Shown here: in pieces, positions 32,467-41,678 of the stretch
Layout: each line of letters starts with the position of its first letter
How positions within the stretch are numbered: the stretch's first letter is position 1
Origin: Flavipsychrobacter sp.
GTDB lineage: Bacteria > Bacteroidota > Bacteroidia > Chitinophagales > Chitinophagaceae
DNA: 64,000 nucleotides
Assembly (NCBI GenBank): GCA_041392855.1
Contig: JAWKLD010000003.1
Location: forward strand, 62,001-126,000
Direction of reading: 5' to 3'
The notes under the pieces: generated by a model
What the model was told of the DNA's origin: nothing
Databases searched by the model: none
Seen by the model: only the letters and a program-made list of their open reading frames with translations
Made by a program: the position numbers and the translations under genes

Positions 32467-32688
32467 TACACATATAGTAATAAGCCATACTAAAATTAGC
32501 ATTTAAAAATTCCACCTATTTACATTTCACGACCTTTTATGAGTATTTCCGACCAATAATAAAACGGCATTAGTAAAAACATAGGTCTTTACTCAATTTC
32601 ATAGTGGATATAGCTACACTCTATCTATGTATCCCGGACTAAGCCGAAAATCCGAACAAGAGTAGGCATCATCAGAAAATTATTAATC
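32467..32688. other. intergenic region before the S74-domain gene
   Basis: A/T-rich. No gene, hairpin or consensus -7 element is seen. The 60 bases before the ATG at 32689 are less A/T-rich and probably hold the promoter and leader. Confidence 0.35.
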
Positions 32689-34146
32689 ATGAAAAAATTA
32701 TTTTTATTGGGCATACTAGCCTGTTCTTTAATTGCTCCAGAATTGATTGCGCAAACAGTCAATGGCTCTGGAACACCTAGTTATCATTCTAAATGGACAG
32801 GTTCCTCAACAACTACTAGCACATTGTCAAACGCAATTTTATGGGATGACGGCACTACCGTTTATTTAGGCCCTACACCCTCGCCATGGTTTGGAGGTCC
32901 AACACCTTGGAATTTTATGTATATACAAGGCACAGCAACAAATGCTGGAGGAAGGAGTGTAGGTATTAATGCTGAATTATTTGATGTTTCGCCAAGTGGA
33001 ACAGCTCAAGGTATTGTAATGAATGTCCAAAATAATAGAACGAATATTGGTTTTAACTCCTATGCAGCAAACGGAGTTAGCTCGATAGCAGGATTATTTG
33101 CTGCCTCTGCTTCAACAGAACAACAATCGAATACTGTAGATGGTATACGATCAACTTCAACAGGTAATAACAATACAACACATGCTTATGGCGGCGACTT
33201 TACAGCAACAAATGGGATTGCTAATTCTGCTGTCAGAGCTACAGCGCAAGCTACAAATTATACATTGTACAATACTGGTGTAGAAGCATTTGCAACATCA
33301 AACGGTTTTAATGCTAGATCCTTTGGCATACATGCTTCTATTACAAATTCTTCACAAGGAACTGCAACATCTACTAGCACAACAGGAAGTTTTGCTGGTT
33401 TTTTTGAAGCTAGCGGAGCCCCAAATGCAGCTGGATATTTTAACGGTAATGTTTGGTATACAGGAGCATTGAATTCTACTTCTGACAAGAAATTTAAAGA
33501 GAACATCAAACCTATTGAAAATGCAATAGATATAATTACAAAATTACAATCTAAGACATACACATTTAAAAGCGATTTTAAAACATTTAATTTCGATGAA
33601 GGAAATCAGTTTGGCTTTATTGCACAAGATGTAGAAAAAGTGTTGCCAGAGCTAGTTAATAAAGCTACAAATCCTGCTAGGTATGATGTAAATGGTATCA
33701 AAACAGCCGAAGAAGTAGAATTTAAAGCTGTAGAATATGTGCAGCTTATACCTATTCTTACTGCTGGCATTCAAGAACAGCAAGCAATTATTAAATCACA
33801 AAATGAGAGAATTGAAACTTTAGAAGATCGGTTAAGAAAAATTGAAGCTGGCACTACTGGTATAAATACCAATGGTAATCTATTAGATGGAGCTGAGTTG
33901 TTTCAAAATGTCCCTAATCCTTTCAAAGGTTATACTTCAATAAGCTATCGTCTGCCTGGAAACACCACAGAAGCAAAAATCATGATATTTGATATGAATG
34001 GCAGTAAAATAAAACAAGTTCAACTAGAAGGACAAGGCCAAGGAAAGGTTGATATTAATGCTACTGAATTATCAGCTGGCATGTATTTATATAGCCTAAT
34101 GATTAATGGTGCGGAAGTAATTACGAAGCGTATGGTTGTTGAATAA
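32689..34146 (+). CDS. T9SS cargo protein with peptidase S74 intramolecular chaperone
   Basis: A 485-residue exported protein (signal MKKLFLLGILACSLIAPELIA). Residues 25-260 are Gly/Ser/Thr/Asn-rich, likely a trimeric beta-structured stalk. Residues 263-385 are an S74 chaperone-of-endosialidase domain: cleavage-site region STSDKKFKENI (Ser263/Ser265, Asp266), FGFIAQDVEKVLPELV, VEYVQLIPIL and the closing coiled coil QEQQAIIKSQNERIETLEDR. In phage tail spikes this domain trimerises the fibre and then cuts itself off. A T9SS sorting domain occupies about 405-485. If S74 cleaves, the sorting domain would be cut off with it. Confidence 0.85.
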   Translation: MKKLFLLGILACSLIAPELIAQTVNGSGTPSYHSKWTGSSTTTSTLSNAILWDDGTTVYLGPTPSPWFGGPTPWNFMYIQGTATNAGGRSVGINAELFDVSPSGTAQGIVMNVQNNRTNIGFNSYAANGVSSIAGLFAASASTEQQSNTVDGIRSTSTGNNNTTHAYGGDFTATNGIANSAVRATAQATNYTLYNTGVEAFATSNGFNARSFGIHASITNSSQGTATSTSTTGSFAGFFEASGAPNAAGYFNGNVWYTGALNSTSDKKFKENIKPIENAIDIITKLQSKTYTFKSDFKTFNFDEGNQFGFIAQDVEKVLPELVNKATNPARYDVNGIKTAEEVEFKAVEYVQLIPILTAGIQEQQAIIKSQNERIETLEDRLRKIEAGTTGINTNGNLLDGAELFQNVPNPFKGYTSISYRLPGNTTEAKIMIFDMNGSKIKQVQLEGQGQGKVDINATELSAGMYLYSLMINGAEVITKRMVVE

Positions 34147-34187
34147 TATAGATATTTTCAAATTTTAATAAACCTTTACTGTTAACA

Positions 34188-34222
34188 ATTGGTGCTCATT
34201 TTTTGAGCACCAATATTTTTAT
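34188..34222 (+). terminator. terminator between the S74 gene and the sensor kinase
   Basis: ATTGGTGCTCA/TGAGCACCAAT with a TTTT loop, followed by ATTTTTATTT. It separates the two genes transcriptionally. Confidence 0.85.
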
Positions 34223-34238
34223 TTGCTATTTTTAGAAA

Positions 34239-37200
34239 GTGCTACCGAAAATACGCCTTACACTATTAGTTATTGTTTTATCCTACTCTCATGTCTTAGC
34301 ACTTCAAAGTGACTATGATTTATTTACTACAAGAGAAGGTTTACCACACAATAATATACTATCAGTCATTCAGGACACTGATGGATTTATATGGCTAGGC
34401 ACATACAATGGACTCTGTATGTATGACGGTCAAGAATTCAGGCACTACCCTGAAATTTATACAAAAAAAAACAATAGTTGGGAAAATGTAATTAACACCC
34501 TGTTCGAAGACAGCGAGCATAATATTTGGGTAGGTAGTTGGGATGGTTCTATCAATTGCTATGTAAGAAGAAATCAAAAATTCATAAGATACAAGTCATC
34601 TATACAAAATTCCAAAGCAAACTGCATATATCAAGACAGCAATAAGCATATATGGATAGGATATAGTAATGGCAGTATTGGTTTAGTACAAAATGACAGT
34701 ATTCATATTAAATCAATATGTGATAAAAACATATGGAACATTAAAGAGGTGGGCACTAATCGTCTTTTCTTGGTTACTGAGGAACGACTCTATAAGTATA
34801 ATACTATCAATAAAAAATTAACAACTGTACCTATTTATAAAAACATGATAACATTTGACTCCAAATCAAATGAAAATAGTTTTCTTATACTAAACGACAA
34901 AGGAGTAACAAATATTAATATAGAAGAAACAATTAGTGAAAATCATATTCCACATATTCTAAATAATAAAAGTACAGCATACATGAAAATCGCACTAGCT
35001 AATAGTTCTGATTTTTATGTTACAGACGGATATAATATATATAAATACACAAAAGACTTAGAGTTATTAGATAGCTTTTATGTGAGTGATAATATATCCT
35101 ATTATAAAGGCACAATTGTAAACCAGTTTATTGAAGATCGTTCCGGAATATTCTGGTTGGCTACTACTACGGGACTCTTGAAAATAGATAAACACAAAAA
35201 ACAGTTCTCTATTTACAATAATAACAGTAGCATTACTACACTAACCCACAACTATATCAGAACATTGTTTATTGATAAAAAAAACAATTTATGGGTTGGA
35301 TTTCGTTATGGGAAAATAAATAAACTTACCTACAACAAAAAAAAGAAGCATTATGTACTTTCTAATGTTTACTCTATAAACACACCATATAAAAATCTCA
35401 CAAATGCGTATACAGTAAATACCATATTACAAACAAAAGAAGGAATAGTCTTATATGGTGGAGAGCAGGGTGTACTCTATTTATCTAAAAATGGCGTTTT
35501 TGAGTACTTGCTACCTAAACAATATCACGATGTGGTAGTACAAGTTTGGTCGTTATTTGAAGACCAGAATGGTAATATATGGATAGGAACTAAAGGTAAA
35601 GGGTTATACATATACAATAAACATGATAAAAGCTTATACAATTATCAACATGAATATTCACAACATACTTCATTAAGCCATAATGATGTTTGGAAAATAT
35701 ATAAAGACAAAAAAGATAGAGTATGGATAGGCACAAAGAATGGACTTGATTATATTAATGACATAGAAAATATTTCACAACTAAAATTTTCACACCATAC
35801 TATTAGTGGACATAACATATCTAATGCGTGGAGTATCGTACAAGACAATAATAATAACATCTGGATTGGCACAACCGAGTCTGGATTATATAAAATTTCT
35901 GCCAATCTAGTAGAAACCTCTCATATAGAATCATTAATAGGGCAAGCAATATCAGGATTAGTTGTAGATGCAAATAATACATTGTGGATAAGCACAATAA
36001 ATGGAATGTATAAGCATGCTTCTGGAGAAGACATTATTTTTTTTGATGAAAGCGAAGGGTTAGTCAGTTCTGATTTTAACTTTAACGCAGCAGCCTTTAA
36101 TGGCAATCAAGTATTCTTTGGTACAAAATTGGGAATAATCACTTTCAACCCTAACAGTATAACACAAAGAAAAGTGGCAAATTATCCCGTTATCGTATCA
36201 AACCTATATGCATCAGGAAAAAACATAATCAGAAAATTATATGATAATAATATTCTCGATTTAACATGGAAGGAAAATGATATTATTATTGATTTATCCT
36301 TACTTGATTACACCAAACAAAATATACAATTCAGATACAAACTAATAGGCAATAATAACAACTGGTCATACCTAGGAAAAAATCAAAACAGAGTAACATA
36401 TACTAATATTCCGCCAGGGAAATATCAATTTGTCACACAAGCTAGTCACAACAAAGAACAATGGCACCATGAAACGGTTTTCAATATTATTATACATCCC
36501 GCATTTTGGCAGACATGGTGGTTTAAAACATTTACTCTATTACTAATAGTTATTTTAACTGCACTTATTGTACGTAAATGGTTTTTAAATTTATTGAGGA
36601 AAGAAAAAGAGACAATAGAACTTGAAAAAAAAATGGCTTTATTAGAATTAGATGCTTTGAGGTCACAAATGAATCCTCACTTCATTTTTAATACTATAAA
36701 TTCGATTCAAGGATATATTATAGAACACGATGAAATAGAAACGAATAAATACTTAACAAGTTTTGCCCGTTTAATGCGTTTATTTCTAGAGTCTTCAAAA
36801 AAAAGATTTATTCTTCTAAAAGATGAGATTGATCTTATTAAACTTTACGTTACTCTAGAGCAATTACGATTTGATGATAAATTTGATTTTGAAATTATTG
36901 TTGGGAAAGACATAGAAGTTACAAGGTGCTATATACCTTCATTGCTTCTTCATCCTATAATTGAGAATGCCATTAAGCATGGACTAATACACAAAAAAAC
37001 AAAAGGTAGACTACTATTAAAAATCACAAAAAAAGATACTCTTATAAAAATACTAATTGATGATGATGGTATAGGTCGTAAACAATCTGCATTTATTAAT
37101 TTAAAACGAACTCCTACTCATAAATCACGAGGAATGGAGATGATTTTTGACAGAATAAAAACATTTAACTTTATTGAAGAACAAAAAATAAAAATTGAGA

Positions 37201-37286
37201 TAATTGATAAAGAATATCCTAATGTTGGTACAACTATAATATTATATATCCCTGTTGACCAAAATAAAACATATCACCATGATTAA
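34239..37286 (+). CDS. beta-propeller sensor histidine kinase (LytS-type kinase domain)
   Basis: A 1015-residue inner-membrane sensor. Signal peptide or N-terminal anchor at 1-22. Residues 25-660 form a periplasmic pair of beta-propellers with repeated two-component-regulator propeller motifs (TREGLPHNNILSVIQDTDGF; DGFIWLGTYNGL; NIWIGTTESGLY). A Y_Y_Y domain follows (about 690-760), then one membrane helix (about 763-785). The kinase is of the His_kinase/LytS class: phosphoacceptor His814 in SQMNPHFIFNTINSIQ and Asn910 in ENAIKHG. The start is GTG at 34239, 17 bases after the terminator, with TATTTTTA overlapping the preceding bases. Its partner regulator overlaps the 3' end. Confidence 0.92.
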   Translation: MLPKIRLTLLVIVLSYSHVLALQSDYDLFTTREGLPHNNILSVIQDTDGFIWLGTYNGLCMYDGQEFRHYPEIYTKKNNSWENVINTLFEDSEHNIWVGSWDGSINCYVRRNQKFIRYKSSIQNSKANCIYQDSNKHIWIGYSNGSIGLVQNDSIHIKSICDKNIWNIKEVGTNRLFLVTEERLYKYNTINKKLTTVPIYKNMITFDSKSNENSFLILNDKGVTNINIEETISENHIPHILNNKSTAYMKIALANSSDFYVTDGYNIYKYTKDLELLDSFYVSDNISYYKGTIVNQFIEDRSGIFWLATTTGLLKIDKHKKQFSIYNNNSSITTLTHNYIRTLFIDKKNNLWVGFRYGKINKLTYNKKKKHYVLSNVYSINTPYKNLTNAYTVNTILQTKEGIVLYGGEQGVLYLSKNGVFEYLLPKQYHDVVVQVWSLFEDQNGNIWIGTKGKGLYIYNKHDKSLYNYQHEYSQHTSLSHNDVWKIYKDKKDRVWIGTKNGLDYINDIENISQLKFSHHTISGHNISNAWSIVQDNNNNIWIGTTESGLYKISANLVETSHIESLIGQAISGLVVDANNTLWISTINGMYKHASGEDIIFFDESEGLVSSDFNFNAAAFNGNQVFFGTKLGIITFNPNSITQRKVANYPVIVSNLYASGKNIIRKLYDNNILDLTWKENDIIIDLSLLDYTKQNIQFRYKLIGNNNNWSYLGKNQNRVTYTNIPPGKYQFVTQASHNKEQWHHETVFNIIIHPAFWQTWWFKTFTLLLIVILTALIVRKWFLNLLRKEKETIELEKKMALLELDALRSQMNPHFIFNTINSIQGYIIEHDEIETNKYLTSFARLMRLFLESSKKRFILLKDEIDLIKLYVTLEQLRFDDKFDFEIIVGKDIEVTRCYIPSLLLHPIIENAIKHGLIHKKTKGRLLLKITKKDTLIKILIDDDGIGRKQSAFINLKRTPTHKSRGMEMIFDRIKTFNFIEEQKIKIEIIDKEYPNVGTTIILYIPVDQNKTYHHD

Positions 37287-38016
37287 AACAGTAATTGTAG
37301 ATGACGAACCTAAAAGTCGTAAAACCTTAAAAACTCTATTAAGTAGACATACTAATAATATTGATGTTTTATCCGAAGCCAATAATGTTGCTAATGGCAT
37401 AGCCATTATCAATAAATTGAAACCACAATTAGTTTTTTTAGATATATCAATGCCAGATGGCAACGGTTTTGATTTACTAGAGAACTGCTCACATAGTTTT
37501 GAAATAATTTTCACAACAGCATATACAGAATATGTTATCTCTGCTTTAAGAGCTAAAGCAGCTGATTATCTTTTAAAACCCATAAATATAGACGAACTGC
37601 AAAAAGCAGTAAAGGTAGTTGAAGAAAATATTATTGATAGAGAAAAAATTACAACAAAATATACCTTATTACAAAGAGACTTAAAAACCCAAACAAATAA
37701 AATAGCCATAGCAACAGTAAATGGTCATGAGTTCATTGATAAAGAAAACATTCTTTTCCTAGAAGCTAAAGGTTCATACACTCAGATAATGTGTATAGAC
37801 GAAAGAAAAATTATAAGTTCAAAAAGTTTAAAACAATTTGAAGAAGCTTTATCTAGCAATCTTTTTTTTAGAACTCACAACTCATACATAGTCAATTTAT
37901 CTCACGTAAAATATTTTAACCAGGGAGATGGCTTTTATATTAAAATGAGTAACAACTCTTGCATTGCTCTTGCAAGAAGAAAAAGAAAAGATTTCCTTGC
38001 TTTATTTTCTATCTAA
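37279..38016 (+). CDS. LytTR-type response regulator
   Basis: A 245-residue regulator beginning MIKTVIVDDEPKSRKTLKTL. The receiver has acidic residues D8, D9, the phosphoacceptor D55 in VFLDISMPDGNG and the conserved Lys in YLLKPI. Residues 145-243 form a LytTR DNA-binding domain (IATVNGHEFIDKENILFLEAKGSYTQI region; FFRTHNSYIVNLSHV). The ATG at 37279 overlaps the kinase stop by eight bases; an upstream TTG at 37255 is not needed. The pair is co-translated and predicted to function together; the target genes cannot be determined here. Confidence 0.92.
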   Translation: MIKTVIVDDEPKSRKTLKTLLSRHTNNIDVLSEANNVANGIAIINKLKPQLVFLDISMPDGNGFDLLENCSHSFEIIFTTAYTEYVISALRAKAADYLLKPINIDELQKAVKVVEENIIDREKITTKYTLLQRDLKTQTNKIAIATVNGHEFIDKENILFLEAKGSYTQIMCIDERKIISSKSLKQFEEALSSNLFFRTHNSYIVNLSHVKYFNQGDGFYIKMSNNSCIALARRKRKDFLALFSI

Positions 38017-38150
38017 TATCTTCTCATCTTATTAGCATGTACTGTGGTCTAATAAAACCAATTATATGCAATGCTATTCGTAAAGTTTCTGCTCACTAAA
38101 ACATTAACTTTCAACAAGTTGAAACCTTATTCTCTAATATGAAAAAAGGT

Positions 38151-38178
38151 AAGCCCCCCCCCTCTTGGAGGCTTGTTT
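38151..38178 (+). terminator. terminator after the response regulator, with a C9 run
   Basis: AAGCC(C)n ... GGAGGCTT stem followed by TTTATTT. Nine consecutive C residues at 38154-38162 lie in the 5' arm and loop, so length variants would shift the stem. Confidence 0.65.
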
Positions 38179-38244
38179 ATTTATATCATCTAGACAACAT
38201 TTTACATATGCTATCAAAATATGGTTAGTCATTAGTAGATATAC

Positions 38245-38278
38245 AAAAAAGCCATTACAAATAGTAATGGCCTTTTTA
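38245..38278 (-). terminator. terminator after purE
   Basis: GCCATTAC/GTAATGGC stem with a five-base loop and a following T tract on both strands. It ends the purK-purE unit and may act for both directions. Confidence 0.75.
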
Positions 38279-38282
38279 TTGT

Positions 38283-38756
38283 TTAAAGCGTTTCGTTTTG
38301 CTTTTTAACTTTCTCAAGATTATCCTTTTTGAGTTGCTTTAGTTTCTGCTTCAACTCATCATTCTCAACCGATAATATTTTAGCAGCTAGTATACCTGCA
38401 TTATGAGCACCGTTTACTGCAACAGTTGCCACAGGTATATCATTTGGCATCTGCGCGATGGATAAAAGTGAATCCCACCCATCTAATGAATTACTAGACT
38501 TAATAGGCACACCTATTACAGGCACTGTAGCTATAGCTGCTACCATACCTGGTAAATGCGCAGCACCACCTGCTCCTGCAATTATTACTTTTATACCTTT
38601 TTCTTCAGCAGTACTTGCATAGTCAAACATCAACTCAGGGCTACGGTGAGCCGACACTACCTGAAAATCGTAGGCTATACCAAATTTCTTTAGCACGTCT
38701 ACTGCTTTTTGCATTATTGGAGCATCCGAACTGCTACCCATTATTACAGCTACCAT
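38283..38756 (-). CDS. purE: N5-carboxyaminoimidazole ribonucleotide mutase
   Basis: Moves the carboxylate of N5-CAIR to C4 in purine synthesis. The 157-residue class I PurE has the phosphate-binding GSSSDAPIM, the catalytic-histidine region SAHRSPELM, and GAGGAAHLPGMVAA plus PVIGVPIKSSNSLDGWDSLLS in strands that complete the active site. It forms an octamer in known structures. It directly follows purK (two-base gap). The C-terminus ends in a lysine-rich helix. Confidence 0.96.
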   Translation of the reverse strand: MVAVIMGSSSDAPIMQKAVDVLKKFGIAYDFQVVSAHRSPELMFDYASTAEEKGIKVIIAGAGGAAHLPGMVAAIATVPVIGVPIKSSNSLDGWDSLLSIAQMPNDIPVATVAVNGAHNAGILAAKILSVENDELKQKLKQLKKDNLEKVKKQNETL

Positions 38757-38758
38757 AA

Positions 38759-39889
38759 TTATTTTGTTTTAATCATTTTTCTAATTGTTTCTGCCTTAAG
38801 CATCGCCGCATCAATATCTTCATCTGTCACTACTATATGCCCCATCTTTCTTCCTTCTTTACTTGGCTTTTTACCATACCAATGCAAGTGCACTCGCTCC
38901 ATTCCTAGAAGGTTATTTAAAGACTCATAAACCTTTTCTCTATCCTTCTCGTTAGGCTCCAGAATGTTTACCAGCACCGACTTCATATTCAATGTTGTGC
39001 TACCCAATGGTGAACCTGTTATAGCTCTTAATAGTTGTTCGTATTGCGATGTTGTTGCAGCCTCTATAGTATGGTGCCCACTATTATGAGGTCTTGGAGC
39101 CAACTCATTTACCAATAAAGCACCATCTTTTGAAACAAACATCTCTACTGCCAATACACCAACAAGTTCTATTGCCTTAGCTACTTGTGTTGCCAGCTCT
39201 TGAGTTTTATTGTAAAGTTCCTCAGGTATAGATGCCGGTGCCAGTTGATAATCCAAAAGGTACTTCTCTGGGTCAAACACCATCATAACCGGGTCGAAAC
39301 AAACGATGTTTCCTTGCTCGTTCCGCGCTACTATTACTGATATCTCATGTTTTATATCTACACACTCTTCTAGTACCGATGGTTGAACAAATGCTTCTGC
39401 AACATCCTGCTCACTCCTCAACATCATAACACCGTTGCCATCATAGCCATCCCTTCTTTTTTTAAGGCATAGCGGCAAAGCTGCTATATGTTCTTTTATT
39501 TCTTCAAGCCCCTCTACAGACCATCCTTTGGCTACAGGGATATTATGGTCTTGCAAAAACGTCTTTTGATGATACTTGTCTTGTATAATTTCAATAGTGT
39601 TGGGCGATGGAAAAATTTTTACACCTTCTTTTTCTAAAGCTTTCAATGCGGCCACATTTACAGCTTCCATTTCTATAGTGATAATATCCAGCCCCTTACC
39701 AAAATTGTAAACATCATCGTAGTTAAGCGTATCACCTATAGTAAAGTTGGCAGTATACTTGGCACTGTTCACCTCTTTACTCTTGTCTAAAACAGCTATA
39801 TCTACACCAAAATCAATTGCTGATTTAAGCAACATTGCCCCTAGCTGACCACCACCTAATATGCCTATCTTTTTGTTACTGGCTATCAT
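38759..39889 (-). CDS. purK: N5-carboxyaminoimidazole ribonucleotide synthase
   Basis: ATP- and bicarbonate-dependent carboxylation of aminoimidazole ribonucleotide. The 376-residue ATP-grasp protein starts KKIGILGGGQLGAMLLKSAIDFG and has the ATP-grasp strings LPLCLKKRRDGYDGNGVMM, NELAPRPHNSGHHTIEAA and the binding residues in between. Its promoter has an exact -7 element at 39911-39918. It pairs with purE in one operon, as is common. Confidence 0.96.
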   Translation of the reverse strand: MIASNKKIGILGGGQLGAMLLKSAIDFGVDIAVLDKSKEVNSAKYTANFTIGDTLNYDDVYNFGKGLDIITIEMEAVNVAALKALEKEGVKIFPSPNTIEIIQDKYHQKTFLQDHNIPVAKGWSVEGLEEIKEHIAALPLCLKKRRDGYDGNGVMMLRSEQDVAEAFVQPSVLEECVDIKHEISVIVARNEQGNIVCFDPVMMVFDPEKYLLDYQLAPASIPEELYNKTQELATQVAKAIELVGVLAVEMFVSKDGALLVNELAPRPHNSGHHTIEAATTSQYEQLLRAITGSPLGSTTLNMKSVLVNILEPNEKDREKVYESLNNLLGMERVHLHWYGKKPSKEGRKMGHIVVTDEDIDAAMLKAETIRKMIKTK

Positions 39890-39910
39890 GAACTTTTACA
39901 ATTTTAGCTG

Positions 39911-39918
39911 CAAAGATA
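39911..39918 (-). promoter_or_regulatory. -7 element of purK-purE
   Basis: TATCTTTG on the minus strand, exact consensus, 21 bases before the purK ATG. Confidence 0.6.
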
Positions 39919-40106
39919 TACTTACAAGACGAAATGCTGGTAACACCACTAGCTATATATGATTTAATTTTATTTATATGCAAAATAAATGGTCAACAAT
40001 TGCGCTACAACTTCTCTATTGTAGTTGCATAAAAGTAATTGCAGAAGTTGGTTTTCTCTTATATGTATATAGTCAGCATTTGGAATCATTTTCTTAATCT
40101 TGCCTT

Positions 40107-40961
40107 ATGATTCATGTGTTAGAAGACAGTTTGACCAAAGGTTATATCAGCCTTACCATCAATGAACCTGAAATAAAACGCCCCAATAGCAATAGTCTAC
40201 TAACTATAATGTGGAATAAAGGCAAAGAGCAAACCATATATATCGATGATGTAGCTTATCAACTACCTCATAATGCTATCCTCCCTTTAGTATCCGAGCA
40301 AGAATATATACTAACAGATACATCTGCTTTAACCACCTGGCAGTTCAATAGGGAGTTTTACTGCATCATTGACCACGATAAGGAAGTAAGCTGTTCCGGT
40401 TTCTTATTTTATAGTGCAGGCGATATTCGCATGCTGCTACCCAACGATATAGAGACAAGGAAACTAGGGCTTCTGGTGGAAGTATTTGAAGATGAATATG
40501 AAACCAGAGACAATATACAAGCCGAGATGTTACGCATGTTGCTCAAAAGACTTATCATAAAGCTTACCCGCATTGCTAAAGAACAGTATTTACATGCGTC
40601 AACACTATCTAGCAACGAGTTGGATATTGTAAGACAATACAATCTTCTTGTCGAGAAAAACTTCAGGCAATACCATAAAGTAAAGGACTATGCAGAGATG
40701 CTGTATAAGTCACCTAAAACATTAGCCAACTTATTTACCCAATATAATAGCAGAACACCATTGCAAATAATACATGATAGAATAATACTGGAAGCCAAAA
40801 GATTACTTCATTATACAGACAAGACTGCCAAAGAAATAGCCTATGACCTAGGCTTTGAGGAAGCACCTCATTTTAGCCGCTTGTTCAAGAAAGAAACAGG
40901 CTGCTCTCCTACCGACTATAAGCAGTCTCAACACAATTTTGGTATTATAGGGAAGAATTGA
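40107..40961 (+). CDS. AraC family transcriptional regulator
   Basis: A 284-residue regulator. The N-terminal 150 residues form a cupin-like sensing domain of unknown ligand (MWNKGKEQTIYIDDVAYQLP). The C-terminal 100 residues hold the two AraC helix-turn-helix motifs (KVKDYAEMLYKSPKTLANLF; KTAKEIAYDLGFEEAPHFSRLFKKETGCSP). The AhpD-like gene begins 100 bases downstream in the same direction and has its own predicted promoter, so it is a candidate target. This arrangement of AraC regulator plus AhpD-like enzyme recurs in Bacteroidota. Confidence 0.85.
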   Translation: MIHVLEDSLTKGYISLTINEPEIKRPNSNSLLTIMWNKGKEQTIYIDDVAYQLPHNAILPLVSEQEYILTDTSALTTWQFNREFYCIIDHDKEVSCSGFLFYSAGDIRMLLPNDIETRKLGLLVEVFEDEYETRDNIQAEMLRMLLKRLIIKLTRIAKEQYLHASTLSSNELDIVRQYNLLVEKNFRQYHKVKDYAEMLYKSPKTLANLFTQYNSRTPLQIIHDRIILEAKRLLHYTDKTAKEIAYDLGFEEAPHFSRLFKKETGCSPTDYKQSQHNFGIIGKN

Positions 40962-41007
40962 TACGTCATCGGGCAATACTGTCATTCTTTGAGGGGTTTT
41001 GCCGTCG

Positions 41008-41015
41008 CACCTTTG
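41008..41015 (+). promoter_or_regulatory. -7 element of the AhpD-like gene
   Basis: CACCTTTG, one mismatch from consensus, 45 bases before the ATG. A TTTG sits 16 bases upstream. Confidence 0.4.
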
Positions 41016-41060
41016 TGTTATCAAATTAATTAAATCGATAACAATAAAAACAAAGACAAA

Positions 41061-41612
41061 ATGACGACGTTCAATGTTCCAACAAAAGCAGACGTAACAC
41101 CAGAAGCTCAAGCTATTTTTGATAACCTAGAAAAAGGCCTTGGCATGGTTCCTAACCTATATGCATACATTGGCAACTCTGCTAATGCACTTGGTTCTTA
41201 TCTTCAATTTTCACAAGCACAGGCAAAAGGCACATTTAGCTCTAAAGAAAGAGAAGCTATCTTTTTAGCAGTATCTCAAGAGAATGGTTGTGAATACTGT
41301 CAAGCAGCCCATACTTATCTAGGCAAAGCCAATGGTTTTTCTGAAGAAGAAACAATAGCGATACGTGTAGGTAACCATGGTGATAAGAAAATAGATATTA
41401 TCACAAGATTAGCAGCAGATATTCAACATACTAAAGGATATCCTTCAAGAGAGTTATTGGAAGATTTCTTTGCCCTCGGCTACTCGCATACAGCACTTGT
41501 AGATCTTATAGCCTTAGTGGCAGATAAGGTTTTCATGAACTACATACACAACATCACAAAAGTACCTGTAGATTTTCCTTCTGCACCAGTATTGGCAACG
41601 CAAGAAGTCTAG
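41061..41612 (+). CDS. AhpD-like carboxymuconolactone decarboxylase family protein
   Basis: A 183-residue all-helical protein. The CMD-core motif ENGCEYCQAAHTYLG (residues 72-86) provides the Cys-x2-Cys...His alkylhydroperoxidase active site, with a distal SSKEREAIFLAVSQ segment. Such proteins act as peroxidase-like reductases or related redox enzymes; the natural substrate here is unknown. No signal peptide. It lies next to an AraC regulator, and a terminator follows at 41640. Confidence 0.85.
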   Translation: MTTFNVPTKADVTPEAQAIFDNLEKGLGMVPNLYAYIGNSANALGSYLQFSQAQAKGTFSSKEREAIFLAVSQENGCEYCQAAHTYLGKANGFSEEETIAIRVGNHGDKKIDIITRLAADIQHTKGYPSRELLEDFFALGYSHTALVDLIALVADKVFMNYIHNITKVPVDFPSAPVLATQEV

Positions 41613-41639
41613 TATATATTTTATGTGGATTTAGTAAAC

Positions 41640-41678
41640 AGAGCTATCGGGTGTATGCCCGGTAGCTTATTCTTTTTC
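41640..41678 (+). terminator. terminator after the AhpD-like gene
   Basis: AGCTATCGGG/CCCGGTAGCT stem (one G-T pair) with a six-base loop and TATTCTTTTT after it. The 3' end overlaps the last codons of the convergent terC gene. Confidence 0.7.

Noticed and set aside
32314..32502. Minus-strand open frame of 62 codons
   Set aside because: It runs through the terminator hairpin of the small gene and overlaps its stop; no supporting signal.
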